From NCBI GenBank assembly GCA_016297535.1, contig JAEDGL010000007.1:1-37158 (forward strand): a DNA stretch of 37,158 nt, written 5' to 3'. Shown here in pieces: positions 15,097 to 24,305 of this stretch. Source of the DNA: Clostridia bacterium. GTDB taxonomy: Bacteria > Bacillota > Clostridia > Christensenellales > Aristaeellaceae. Under the pieces are notes generated by a model. It worked only from the letters and a program-made list of their open reading frames with translations, was not told where the DNA came from and made no database searches. Position 1 is the stretch's first letter; each line of letters begins with the position of its first letter. The position numbers and the translations under genes were made by a program.

Positions 15097-16884
15097 ATGA
15101 AAAAAGAATCTGCTGCCAGTGCTTCCTGTGCAGCGCAAAAAACACAGATCTTCAAGGTTTACAGTCTGAAACGAAAAATCCTTGGTCTGACGAGCCTTGT
15201 TCTGGCGGCGCTGACCGCTGCCCTCACCTATGTGTCCTTTATCAGCTATCGTGAAGATGCGCTCAGCCGTTCCGCTTCCATGCTGCAGGACACCGTAGAG
15301 CAGGTAGCGGTCAATCTGGAAAATTATTTTGTGGAAATCAACCGTGCGTCTATGCAGCTGTTTTACAATTCAGCCATCATGGAGGCGCTGGCTGCCGAGC
15401 CCAGCGATGTGGCGCTCACCCGGCTGGAAAGGCGCCGTTTGATTGAGGATGAGCTGCGGCAGACCATGCTGCTTTCCCGCAACGATGTGCTGAGCTGCTA
15501 TATCATTACGGACGATCTCTACCGGGTTGCACAAACGGTGAGCTGGCTGGATATCGACCGGGATTACGACACTGCACAATGGTACAAGGATGCCCTTGCT
15601 GGGCGCGGATTTGCTCTGCTGGTGTCCGAAACGGGTGACTCGCAGATTGTGTGCTCTATCGTGCGCCGCATCAACAGCATCTCCAATGTCAAAAAGCTCA
15701 TCGGCATCGCCAAGATCAATTTCAGCTATGATGGCATTGCGGATATCTGCAACATCGTGCAGTCGGAATACAGCGGCCATCTGTGCATTTTGAGCGAAAC
15801 GGGCAAGCCGGTGTACGGCTCGCTGCCGGATGGTGTGGAATTTCATCTTCTGAAGGAGGGCGTCACCAGCGCCGGGAGCCGTACGGAGTATCTGGTCAAC
15901 CGCGTTTCCGTGCCTACCACAGGGTGGCAGGTGCTGCTGCTTCACCCGGTGCAGGAGCTGGAGGCCGGCGCATACCTGACCATGCTCAGGATGGTGGGCA
16001 TTGCGCTCGTCAGCCTGCTGCTGGCCTGCGCCGCCATGCTGATTACCATGCGAAGCTTTCTGACGCCGCTTGGCAACGTGATTTCCTCCATGCAGAGCAT
16101 CCGCAACGGCAATCAGGATGAGCGTGTGCCGGTGGGGCGCAGCGATGAAATCGGCTATCTGGCGATTTCTTTTAATGAGATGCTGGACCGCATCAAGGCC
16201 ACGCAGGACGAAAACACCAGCCTGCTGAAGGAAGTATATGAAGCGGAGCTTTTGCAGCGGGATATCCAGATGCAGGTGCTCAGCCGGCAAATTGAACCGC
16301 ACTTCATTTTCAATACGCTGAACATGATTGCTATTGAGGCCGAAATGGGCAAAACAGATCAGTGTGTGGAAAATATCGGCCGATTGTCAATGCTGCTGCG
16401 CGCGCTGGCGCACAACGAGGCGCCAAGCACGCTGGGCAGCGAATTGACGCTGATTCAGAATTATCTGCTTTTGTATCAGGCACGCTACGCCGACAGGCTC
16501 AGCTTTTCCATCAATGTACCCAAGCGCTTTGAGGACATTGCCTTCCCGTCGCTTTCACTGCAGCCTTTGGTGGAAAACGCTATCCAGCACGGCTGTGAGT
16601 TAACCTCCCGCCATACGCATGTGGCCATTGAAGGACGCTGCGAGGGGGAGGAGCTTTGGCTGTCCGTACGGGACAATGCCTGCGGCATGCCGCAGGAAAC
16701 GCTGGAAGCCCTTTGTGCGGCGCTGGCGGAGGAGGGCGGAGGAACAGGCGGCATCGGCATTCCTAACGTTCACAGGCGCATCCGTCTGTTCTATGGCGAC
16801 AGCTATGGCCTGAGTCTGCACAGCGACGCAAACGGCACCTGTGTGACCCTCCGGATCCCCATTCTGCCAGAGGAAAGCGAGTAG
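15097..16884 (+). CDS. sensor histidine kinase 1 (YesM type)
   Basis: Protein of 595 residues in the membrane. A helix at about residues 27-49, a large extracytoplasmic sensor part of cache type to about 285, a second helix near 290-315, HAMP near 315-365 and the His_kinase plus ATPase parts at the end. The phosphorylated histidine is His402 in RQIEPHFIFNTLNMI, and ATP-site blocks LVENAIQHGC, DNACGM and GIGIPNVHRR are present. YesM/LytS-type kinases sense carbohydrates or their binding proteins and phosphorylate a YesN-type regulator, here the next gene 7 bases on. It ends in TAG, which shows TAG is a normal stop in this genome. Confidence 0.93.
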   Translation: MKKESAASASCAAQKTQIFKVYSLKRKILGLTSLVLAALTAALTYVSFISYREDALSRSASMLQDTVEQVAVNLENYFVEINRASMQLFYNSAIMEALAAEPSDVALTRLERRRLIEDELRQTMLLSRNDVLSCYIITDDLYRVAQTVSWLDIDRDYDTAQWYKDALAGRGFALLVSETGDSQIVCSIVRRINSISNVKKLIGIAKINFSYDGIADICNIVQSEYSGHLCILSETGKPVYGSLPDGVEFHLLKEGVTSAGSRTEYLVNRVSVPTTGWQVLLLHPVQELEAGAYLTMLRMVGIALVSLLLACAAMLITMRSFLTPLGNVISSMQSIRNGNQDERVPVGRSDEIGYLAISFNEMLDRIKATQDENTSLLKEVYEAELLQRDIQMQVLSRQIEPHFIFNTLNMIAIEAEMGKTDQCVENIGRLSMLLRALAHNEAPSTLGSELTLIQNYLLLYQARYADRLSFSINVPKRFEDIAFPSLSLQPLVENAIQHGCELTSRHTHVAIEGRCEGEELWLSVRDNACGMPQETLEALCAALAEEGGGTGGIGIPNVHRRIRLFYGDSYGLSLHSDANGTCVTLRIPILPEESE

Positions 16885-16891
16885 TCAGAAC

Positions 16892-18457
16892 ATGTATAAG
16901 GTATTGATCGTTGACGATGAACCGCAGATGCGGGCCTACCTGGGCACGATGATTCCCGCCATTGATTCGCAGTGGGAGGTGGTGGGCGAAGCGGCCAATG
17001 GAAACGCCGCGCTGGAAATGGCTGCACACTTTTCGCCCGATCTGGTGCTTACGGATATCCGCATGCCGGAAATGGATGGCATCGAACTGTGCGAACGGCT
17101 CTCCGCCCAGCCCAACCCGCCGCTGATGGCGTTTGTATCCGGATACGATGAGTTCCGTTACGCCAAGGACGCCATCCGCATGGGCGTGAGCGAATACCTG
17201 CTCAAGCCTTTGAACCGCAGGGAGCTTTCTGCCTTCTTGAACAAGATCGCCCAGCGGCTGGCCGCACGCAGACGTCAGAACGAACAGCTGGCGCTGCTGG
17301 AGCATCTGTCCAGCGCGTACCAGAAGGAAGTGATGCGCAATTTCTGCCGTGCCGCCCTTGACAATGTGTACATCCGCATCCAGACGCTGCAGCCGCTGCT
17401 GCATCAGATGCAAAATCAGGAACTGCAAAGCGTGTGGTGTGTACTTGCAGTATGTTCGACTGCATCTGCTCAGGATGGCTACGAGCGCTGGTCACAGGAC
17501 CAATACCTGCTTGTGCAATTGGTTCGCCAGCTGGTAGAGGAGGAGCTGGACTTTGGCTATGTGCTGGAAGCAGATGACAGCACACTGCTTTTGTGCCTGA
17601 TGGGCGAAAACGAGGAGCAGGTGTACGAACGCTGCACACAGGCAGCACAAATGGCCGGAAAACTGTGTGAAAAGCATTTTGGAGCAGCGCTTGCCTGCTG
17701 CCGCAGCGACGCAAAGCTGGATGTTCTGCAGCTGCATGAGGCGCGAAAGGAAGCGGACCTGCTGTTTCCGCTCGTGGCGCTGCATGGTCCAGGTACCTAC
17801 GCCTTCCAAAAGGATTCTCCTGACGAGGGCGCCGCCAGACTGGTCCGTCTGAGCAGCCAGCTGGTGGAGGCGTGGCAGAAAGAGCATCCGGCTGCACTTG
17901 CACAGGCCATTGTGTCATTCTGTCAGGCTGTTGTGCCGGGTCGTGAGGCTGCCGCCCTGCGCATGCTTCTGCATCAGGCGCACATGAAGCATTGCCCTCA
18001 TCTGCAAACCATTGAAAAGCAGCTGCTCACGCTGCCGCCACTGCCTGCGGAAAAGCTGGCTGAGCAGATGCAGAACATCTTTTTGGCGCAAAGTCAGGAG
18101 GTCAGAGATCAGACGGTGGGGGAGAAGCTGGTTGCCGACGCCATTCGTTTGATCCGGGACAATCTGGACAAGCCCATCTCGCTTGGCTCTATTGCGGACA
18201 TGCTTGCGGTTTCCGCCAACCATTTAAGCCGCGTTTTTCATGCAACCACGGGAGAATCCTACATCAAGTTCGTCACCCGTGAGCGCATGGAGCGTGCAGG
18301 CCAGCTGCTGCTGGAAAGCTTGGACGTCAAAGTGCTTGCCGTTGCCGAACAGACCGGCTATTATAACATTCAGCATTTCTGCTACGTGTTTAAAAAGTAC
18401 TGGAACATGACTCCCACACAGTATCAGCATACGCATGGTGCGGGCAGCAGGGGATGA
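16892..18457 (+). CDS. response regulator 1 with AraC-type DNA-binding domain (YesN type)
   Basis: Protein of 521 residues. Receiver domain at about 1-120 with Asp55 as phosphorylation site (LVLTDIRMPEMDG) and the conserved acidic pair in VDDEPQMR; a 290-residue middle part of unknown fold; and two AraC-type helix-turn-helices at about 415-515 ending KYWNMTPTQYQ. It should activate or repress transporter operons when phosphorylated by the preceding kinase. It overlaps the next kinase gene by four bases (ATGA). The long middle region sets it apart from the second regulator at 20255. Confidence 0.93.
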   Translation: MYKVLIVDDEPQMRAYLGTMIPAIDSQWEVVGEAANGNAALEMAAHFSPDLVLTDIRMPEMDGIELCERLSAQPNPPLMAFVSGYDEFRYAKDAIRMGVSEYLLKPLNRRELSAFLNKIAQRLAARRRQNEQLALLEHLSSAYQKEVMRNFCRAALDNVYIRIQTLQPLLHQMQNQELQSVWCVLAVCSTASAQDGYERWSQDQYLLVQLVRQLVEEELDFGYVLEADDSTLLLCLMGENEEQVYERCTQAAQMAGKLCEKHFGAALACCRSDAKLDVLQLHEARKEADLLFPLVALHGPGTYAFQKDSPDEGAARLVRLSSQLVEAWQKEHPAALAQAIVSFCQAVVPGREAAALRMLLHQAHMKHCPHLQTIEKQLLTLPPLPAEKLAEQMQNIFLAQSQEVRDQTVGEKLVADAIRLIRDNLDKPISLGSIADMLAVSANHLSRVFHATTGESYIKFVTRERMERAGQLLLESLDVKVLAVAEQTGYYNIQHFCYVFKKYWNMTPTQYQHTHGAGSRG

Positions 18458-20277
18458 GCGGCAAAGGAGTGTTTTCGGTGAGGAAGAGGAGATGGCTTCA
18501 GCAGCAGCTTGCCAGCACACGTACAAGAATTTTTGTGCTATTTGTGATTTTCAACATCGTTTCCGTCCTCCTCAGTGACGTGATTCTGTATCATTCCTCT
18601 GCGGATGTGCTGTTCCGTCAAACATGCGACATCATGGAAAACAATCTGCACAGCGTGTCCTACAGTCTGGATTCAGCGCTTACCGGCATCAATGAAGCCA
18701 TATCCGATGTAACGCTCAACCGAACGGTCATTGACGACCTGCAAAAGATAAATTCATACAACAGCTATGAATATCTGCTGCTCAATGATCGCATCAAGGC
18801 AGTGCTCAATGAAAAATACCGCACCAGCCGTCTGCTGCAGTCGGTTTATCTGGTTTCGGCTGATTTTGACTACTTTATCAAGTCCCAGATCAACCGCACA
18901 TTTGCCAAGGAAGAATTGCTGGCGACGCAGTGGGCAGACCTGCTTGCGCAAAGCAAGGATGTGATGTGGTACGTTGTATCCGGCGACGGCAATGTGGTGG
19001 AGCGCAATCCGGACGACATGCTGATGATGGTCAAAAGGATTTTCAACCCAAGTTACACAAGCGTTTTGGGCTATGTTTCGGCAAACATCGGTCTGCGTGA
19101 ACTGCGCAGATATGTGGAGCAGTACCAATTTGGAGAAACCGGCTTTCTGGTGCTGTGCAATCAGGAGGGCAAAATCCTCTATCATCCGGACAAAGCCAGA
19201 ATCGGACAGCCTTTTGAACCCTATCAGGCCCTTGCGGAACGAAACGCACTCAAAGGTTCATTTCAGGAAGCGGAAACATTGATCACCTACCAGCGCTCTC
19301 TGGACAGCGGTTTGCTCTATGTCGCATACACACCGGTAAAGGAAATTCTTGTGCCCATCACTACGCTGCAAAAGCTGGTGGGCTTCCTGCTGGCGCTGTC
19401 CATTCTGCTGTCCGTACTCTATGCCAGCATCATTGCAAGCCGGCTTTACGCGCCCATCAAAGTGCTGATCTCCCACATGAAGCAGGCGGCGGGTGGCGAT
19501 ACTTCCGTTCGCATCCGCGAGGTACGCTATGATGAAATGGGCAGCCTGTATGAGCATTTCAACTATATGATCAGCCGCATTGAAAGGCTGATTCAGAAGC
19601 TGTACGAGCAGGAGGTTATGACCAAGGAACTGCGTATCAAAAACCTGCAGATTCAGCTCAATCCCCATTTTCTGTACAACATTCTGGATTCCATCCATTG
19701 GGCTGCACGCGAAAACGACATGGAAGACGTGTGCAGGATGACGTTCCTTCTGTCGCGTTATTTCCAGAAAAATCTGGACAATGGACGCGACCTGTCCAAA
19801 ATTTGTGATGTGGCATCGGCTATGCAGGCTTACATGGAACTGCAGCACATCCGCTATGGCGACAAGCTGAGCTATCAGATTGACGTGGATCCCGGTATTG
19901 CGGATTGTCTGGTGCCCAAGTATCTGTTCCAGCCGCTGCTGGAAAACGCCGTTCTGCACGGCATTGAAAAACGCAGCACCACAGGCGTATGCCTGGTGTC
20001 GTGGACGAGAGTGGAGGAAAGGATCCGTTTCTGTGTGGAGGACAACGGACTGGGAATAGAACCGGAAAAGCTGGCGCATATCCGGGCTTCAATCGAAAAA
20101 AGCGATATGGAAGCGGCAGAGCATTTTGCCTTCCGCAACATCAACACGCAGCTGCGCCTGCTCTACGGACCGGAATATCACCTGATGATTGAAAGCACAC
20201 CTGACATGGGCACGAAGGTGGCCTTCTGCCTGCCGATCCGCAAGGAGGAGAACGATGTACAAACTGGTGATCATTGA
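18454..20277 (+). CDS. sensor histidine kinase 2 (YesM type)
   Basis: Protein of up to 607 residues with a first membrane helix at about residues 25-47, an outside cache-type sensor part, a second helix near 305-328 (FLLALSILLSVLYASII), HAMP, and a kinase part with His405 in LNPHFLYNILDSIH. The ATPase blocks LENAVLHGIE and VEDNGLGI are intact. The given ATG overlaps the preceding stop, but AAAGGAG before GTG 18478 makes a start eight codons later equally or more likely. It should phosphorylate the regulator at 20255, whose gene it overlaps by 23 bases. The outside part differs from that of kinase 1, so a different signal is probable. Confidence 0.92.
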   Translation: MSGKGVFSVRKRRWLQQQLASTRTRIFVLFVIFNIVSVLLSDVILYHSSADVLFRQTCDIMENNLHSVSYSLDSALTGINEAISDVTLNRTVIDDLQKINSYNSYEYLLLNDRIKAVLNEKYRTSRLLQSVYLVSADFDYFIKSQINRTFAKEELLATQWADLLAQSKDVMWYVVSGDGNVVERNPDDMLMMVKRIFNPSYTSVLGYVSANIGLRELRRYVEQYQFGETGFLVLCNQEGKILYHPDKARIGQPFEPYQALAERNALKGSFQEAETLITYQRSLDSGLLYVAYTPVKEILVPITTLQKLVGFLLALSILLSVLYASIIASRLYAPIKVLISHMKQAAGGDTSVRIREVRYDEMGSLYEHFNYMISRIERLIQKLYEQEVMTKELRIKNLQIQLNPHFLYNILDSIHWAARENDMEDVCRMTFLLSRYFQKNLDNGRDLSKICDVASAMQAYMELQHIRYGDKLSYQIDVDPGIADCLVPKYLFQPLLENAVLHGIEKRSTTGVCLVSWTRVEERIRFCVEDNGLGIEPEKLAHIRASIEKSDMEAAEHFAFRNINTQLRLLYGPEYHLMIESTPDMGTKVAFCLPIRKEENDVQTGDH

Positions 20278-21013
20278 TGATGAGCCGCGCATCCGCAGAG
20301 GTATTTCTCATTGCATGCCGTGGGAACAGATGGGAATCACCATTGCGGGAGAGGCGGCCAATGGCGTGGAGGCGCTGGAGGTGATTCGTTCAGTGCGTCC
20401 GGAACTTGTGATTACCGATATCCGTATGCCGGATATGGATGGGCTGGACATGATTTCTATGGTGCGCAGGGAAGGTATCTCTTCCCACTTTATCGTGATC
20501 AGCGGCTATGCGGAATTTGAGTATGCCCAGCGTGCGCTGCGCTATGGCGTATCGGACTACATTCTGAAGCCTGTTGAGGAAGAAAAACTGTATCAGAGCG
20601 TGCTGAATTGCCTGCGTCAGCTGGGTGGAGGAGAGCAGGAAACGGTTGGGGAAACGGTGGCAGAGGACTCCCAAAAGCACTTCATCATCCGCAAGGCGCT
20701 CAGGATTATGGAAAATGAGTATATGAACAATCTCAGCCTGGCAAGCGTGGCAGAGCGGGTTGGCGTGCATCCCAACTACCTCAGTTCCCTGTTCAGCAAG
20801 CATGAAGGCGAATCATTCGGCAATATACTGCTGCATCTGCGCATGAGCAAGGCACGGGATCTGATGGATGTAACCAGCATGAAAGTGTATGAAATTGCGG
20901 AAAGAGTAGGTTACAGGGACTTTCGCTGGTTTTCCAAGCTGTTTCGTCAGGTATACGGCGTAACGCCCATGAAATACCGCAGCGGCAAAACCCAGAAAAC
21001 AGAAGACAACTGA
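20255..21013 (+). CDS. response regulator 2, short AraC type (YesN type)
   Basis: Protein of 252 residues: receiver domain with Asp55 (LVITDIRMPDMDG) followed, after a short linker of about 20 residues, by two AraC-type helix-turn-helices (MNNLSLASVAERVGVHPNYL and the end VYGVTPMKYR). It lacks the long middle part of regulator 1. The ATG has AAGGAGGAG upstream, inside the kinase gene. It likely controls operon B directly downstream, whose promoter begins about 100 bases on. A terminator follows. Confidence 0.93.
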   Translation: MYKLVIIDDEPRIRRGISHCMPWEQMGITIAGEAANGVEALEVIRSVRPELVITDIRMPDMDGLDMISMVRREGISSHFIVISGYAEFEYAQRALRYGVSDYILKPVEEEKLYQSVLNCLRQLGGGEQETVGETVAEDSQKHFIIRKALRIMENEYMNNLSLASVAERVGVHPNYLSSLFSKHEGESFGNILLHLRMSKARDLMDVTSMKVYEIAERVGYRDFRWFSKLFRQVYGVTPMKYRSGKTQKTEDN

Positions 21014-21016
21014 ATG

Positions 21017-21053
21017 AAAAGCGCACATGTTTTGTACAAAATGTGCGCTTTTT
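21017..21053 (+). terminator. intrinsic terminator after the regulator block
   Basis: AAAAGCGCACA at 21017-21027 pairs with TGTGCGCTTTT further on (to 21052), with an inner TTTT/AAAA pair around GTAC; a T run closes it. Confidence 0.88.
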
Positions 21054-21109
21054 GAATATTCAGGACATAAAATGGTGAAAAATAACCACAAAATCTTTGA
21101 ATCATCGCG

Positions 21110-21167
21110 TTGCGGAAAAAACGGCCTGGTAAATATAATAAATATAACAAACGGTACAGAGTACCGT
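21110..21167 (+). promoter_or_regulatory. promoter and palindrome of operon B
   Basis: TTGCGG at 21110-21115 and TATAAT at 21134-21139 (spacer 18). The stretch 21131-21151 contains TATAACAAA (21143-21151), also found before operon C and, inverted, before the regulator at 27860. A palindrome ACGGTAC-aga-GTACCGT fills 21151-21167 in the likely early transcript; it may be an operator or a leader hairpin. Confidence 0.6.
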
Positions 21168-21188
21168 ATCATTGAAGGAGGGAATACC

Positions 21189-22421
21189 ATGAAACTCAAG
21201 AAGGTCCTTGCTGCTCTGCTGGTATGCATGATGGTGCTGCCGATGGCCGCCTGTGCCGAGGGATTCTCCGGCACGATCACTGGCATCACGTCCAACGACG
21301 TTATCCTCAACAACATCCAGACTGTGATGGGTGATTTCCTGGCTGCCAACCCCGATCTGAAGCTGGACTTCCAGCGCTCCACCGTTGAAGATCTGGACAG
21401 CAAGATCAACCTGGCCCACGTGTCCGGTCAGGGCTACGATTACATCAGCGTCAACAACTCTTCTGTGAAGCAGTTTGTGGCCGCTGGCGTGCTGGAGCCC
21501 CTGGATCCCTATCTGGAGGCCGCCGGTATTGACCTGAGCGAGTACTACAGCGAATCCCTGCTGGAAGTTGGCAAGGTGGACGGCGTGCTTTACGCCATCC
21601 CGCAGGATCCTGACTGCCGCGTCATGATCTACAACAAGAAGGTTCTGGACGCTGCCGGTTTTGAGGCTCCCAAGAATCAGGAAGACATCCTCAAGATCTG
21701 CGAAGCCCTGTGCCATGACGGCGTGTATGCTTTCGCCCGTCAGTTCAGCTCTCTGGGCACCGTGTACAACGAGGGCAGCTTCATCATCGCCAACGGCGCC
21801 AACATCTGCCGCGAAGTGGATGGCAAGATCGTGGGCACCTGCAACACCCCCGAGATGATCAAGTCCATGCAGTTCTGGGTTGACATGATTCCCTACATGC
21901 CTCAGGATATGAACTACGATGAAACTCAGGTTCACCAGATGTTTGTTGACGGCAAGCTGCTGTTCAACATCTATGGCCCCTGGATGATCAACGACACCAC
22001 CACCGCTCTGAGCAATCTGGAATACGGCGTTGATTACGCGCTGATTCCCGTTCCCGGCGATGTGCCCAACAGCTCCATCGCTGGCGGCTTCTGGGTAGGC
22101 ATCGGCTCCGGCTCCAAGAACAAGGACGCCACCTGGGCCACCATTCAGGAAATGCTCAGCCCTGAAATGATCTGCAAGATGCAGTTCGCCATGCCCGGCG
22201 ACGGCCGCTGCTACGACATGGCTCCCTACAACACCGAGATCTATCAGCCCTTCAAGCAGGCTCTCACCGGCGCTCAGCCGCCCATGCCCTACTCCACCAA
22301 CTTCAACAAGGTTTGCGATATCTTCTATGATTACTTCAACCGCGTTGTGGTTGGCGGCGAGGACATCGTGGAAATGATGACCCTGTGCGATGCTGACATC
22401 AATGCCCTGTTTGCTGAATAA
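21189..22421 (+). CDS. sugar ABC transporter solute-binding lipoprotein 2
   Basis: Protein of 410 residues. A lipoprotein signal peptide ends in LPMAAC with Cys22 as the anchor. The mature part follows the family 1 sugar-binding pattern, with DYISVNNSSVKQFVAAGVLE early, a hinge strand LYAIPQDPDCRVMIYNKKV, and GGFWVGIGSGSKNKDATWA late. It should bring a second oligosaccharide to the permeases downstream. ATG 21189 has GAAGGAGGG before it; the open frame further up has no such site. A long stem-loop without T run separates it from the permease genes. Confidence 0.93.
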   Translation: MKLKKVLAALLVCMMVLPMAACAEGFSGTITGITSNDVILNNIQTVMGDFLAANPDLKLDFQRSTVEDLDSKINLAHVSGQGYDYISVNNSSVKQFVAAGVLEPLDPYLEAAGIDLSEYYSESLLEVGKVDGVLYAIPQDPDCRVMIYNKKVLDAAGFEAPKNQEDILKICEALCHDGVYAFARQFSSLGTVYNEGSFIIANGANICREVDGKIVGTCNTPEMIKSMQFWVDMIPYMPQDMNYDETQVHQMFVDGKLLFNIYGPWMINDTTTALSNLEYGVDYALIPVPGDVPNSSIAGGFWVGIGSGSKNKDATWATIQEMLSPEMICKMQFAMPGDGRCYDMAPYNTEIYQPFKQALTGAQPPMPYSTNFNKVCDIFYDYFNRVVVGGEDIVEMMTLCDADINALFAE

Positions 22422-22455
22422 TCTCAACGAAAAGTAAAACCAATCCCAGTTAGGG

Positions 22456-22493
22456 GAATTCGACACCGTAACCTCGGCTGCGGTGTCGAATTC
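22456..22493 (+). other. intercistronic stem-loop after binding-protein gene
   Basis: GAATTCGACACCG at 22456-22468 pairs perfectly with CGGTGTCGAATTC at 22481-22493 (13 bp, loop 12). No T run follows, so it more likely protects the upstream mRNA end than stops transcription. Confidence 0.75.
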
Positions 22494-22523
22494 TCTGAAT
22501 CTGCAAAATGAGGGCGATGAGTG

Positions 22524-23444
22524 ATGAGTAAAATCAAAGCCAAAAAGCGTAAATTCGACTGGTTTCCATACCTGATGCTGCTGCCGGCATGGATCATTAT
22601 TCTGGCAATCACAGCCTATCCCTTTGTGTACAGCTTTTCGATGAGCTTCTTTGATTACAGCTTTCTCAAGCAGGGCATGAAGTTCATCGGACTCAAAAAC
22701 TATATCAATATCCTGGCCAAGGGTGAATTCCTGTCCACGATGGAATTTACCATCTTCTGGACGGTTGTCAATGTTGTGTTTATGACGATTCTGGGCTTTG
22801 CTGTGGCGCTGGTGATGCGCCAGAAGTTTATGGGCAAGGCCTTTATCAAAGCCACCATGCTGATTCCCTGGGTGCTGCCTCAGGTGGTGACGGGATATAC
22901 GTTTAACCTGATGCTTTCTACGGAGTACGGCATTGTGAACAAGGCGATGCAGGCACTTGGTCTGCTCCCGGCTGGCTTCAGCTGGTTTGCCAAGCCCGGC
23001 CCGGCCATGTGCGCTATCTTCATGGCCAATATCTGGCGCGGTTTTTCCTTTATTGCGCTGATGATTTATGCCAAAATGCAGACCGTGCCGGATTCCCATC
23101 TGGAGGCAGCTTCCATTGACGGCGCCGGTCCCTGGCAGCGCTTCTGGTATATTCTGCTGCCCTACATCAGCCCGGTGATGGCCACCTGCGTGTTTTTGAC
23201 CTTCCTGTGGTCGTTCAATGCATTTGACATCATCAAGGTGATGACCGACGGCGGCCCGCTGAAGTCCACCAATACGCTTGCATTGCTGGTTAACCGCGAA
23301 GCGTTTTCCTATCTGGAAATCAGCCGTGCCTGTACGATGGCGGTGATCATGCTACTGATTCTGCTGGCATGTGCCGGTGTGCTGCTGGCTGCATGGAAGC
23401 TGCTGCAGGCGCTGGGAAGGCTGATGGAAAGGAGGAACGGCTGA
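22524..23444 (+). CDS. sugar ABC transporter permease 3 (UgpA/MalF type)
   Basis: Protein of 306 residues with six predicted membrane helices, the first at LMLLPAWIIILAITAYPFVY, and an EAA loop LEAASIDGAGPWQRFWYILL. ATG 22524 follows GAGGGCGATGA; a GTG one codon earlier is an alternative. It shares a base with the next gene (TGATG), so the two permeases are made together and form the channel for the operon B importer. Confidence 0.93.
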   Translation: MSKIKAKKRKFDWFPYLMLLPAWIIILAITAYPFVYSFSMSFFDYSFLKQGMKFIGLKNYINILAKGEFLSTMEFTIFWTVVNVVFMTILGFAVALVMRQKFMGKAFIKATMLIPWVLPQVVTGYTFNLMLSTEYGIVNKAMQALGLLPAGFSWFAKPGPAMCAIFMANIWRGFSFIALMIYAKMQTVPDSHLEAASIDGAGPWQRFWYILLPYISPVMATCVFLTFLWSFNAFDIIKVMTDGGPLKSTNTLALLVNREAFSYLEISRACTMAVIMLLILLACAGVLLAAWKLLQALGRLMERRNG

Positions 23445-24292
23445 TGAACGCTGTAAAGGGCAGACACGACGCCCGCTGGCTTGCGCGAAGAATTGGACTG
23501 TACCTGATTTTCGCCGTGCTGGTTGTGATTATCTTTTTCCCGTTTTACTGGATTATCGTTACCTCTCTCAAACCGCAGACCGGTATCTATGCAGATATCC
23601 GCCTGCTTCCCACAAGCGTCACACTGGAAAACTATGCCTATGCCATTGCCCAGAGCAATGTGTTCCAGTTCTCGCTTAACAGCATCATTGTCAGCGTTGC
23701 AAGCATGGTAACTACCGTTACCCTGAGCGTAATGGCGGTCTATCCGCTGGTGCGCATGCAGTTCAGGGGCAAAAAACTGTTCTATGGTCTGATGGCCAGC
23801 ACGCAGGTGTTTCCCATGGTAATCACCATTTTGCCGCTGTACATGTTCTTCCGTAAACTGAATCTGTACAACTCCTTCACATCGCTGATCCTTTTGTATA
23901 CGGCCACCGGCCTGCCTACCTGTATCGTGCTGCTGATGGGGCATTTCCGAGATGTGCCTGCTGAACTGGAGGACGCGGCGTTTATTGACGGCTGCAGCCG
24001 CCTGCGCTGCCTGCTGCAGATTGTGCTGCCTGTTGTGACGCCGGCGGTGGTATCTGGCGGCATCTATGTGTTTTTGTCCAACTGGCAGGAGTATCTGGCG
24101 GCGTCTTCGCTGATAGCCGACCGCAACAAGTATACCCTTACGCTGGGTTTGACGCTTTTCAAAACACAGCACTCCACCAACTGGGGAGCGCTGATGGCTA
24201 CTTCCGTCATTCTGGCCGTTCCGGCCATTATCCTGTTTTTCCTGATTGAGGATTACTTCATCGACAGCATGGCAGGCTCCATCAAGGAATAA
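23444..24292 (+). CDS. sugar ABC transporter permease 4 (UgpE/MalG type)
   Basis: Protein of 282 residues with an N-terminal helix (LYLIFAVLVVIIFFPFYWII), about five more, and the EAA loop LEDAAFIDGCSRLRCLLQIV. AAAGGAGGA precedes the ATG. It is followed after 13 bases by the second GH38 gene, so uptake and cleavage are encoded together. Complete. Confidence 0.93.
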   Translation: MNAVKGRHDARWLARRIGLYLIFAVLVVIIFFPFYWIIVTSLKPQTGIYADIRLLPTSVTLENYAYAIAQSNVFQFSLNSIIVSVASMVTTVTLSVMAVYPLVRMQFRGKKLFYGLMASTQVFPMVITILPLYMFFRKLNLYNSFTSLILLYTATGLPTCIVLLMGHFRDVPAELEDAAFIDGCSRLRCLLQIVLPVVTPAVVSGGIYVFLSNWQEYLAASSLIADRNKYTLTLGLTLFKTQHSTNWGALMATSVILAVPAIILFFLIEDYFIDSMAGSIKE

Positions 24293-24305
24293 GGAGGACG
24301 TAACA

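Noticed and set aside
12917..15145. 742-residue minus-strand frame opposite GH38
   Set aside because: The plus strand carries a full GH38 gene with its catalytic motifs; the minus frame shows no domain and runs over a terminator and promoter.
21102..23099. 665-residue minus-strand frame
   Set aside because: Antisense of a binding protein and permease, His- and Val-rich text without any motif, and crossing a promoter and stem-loop.
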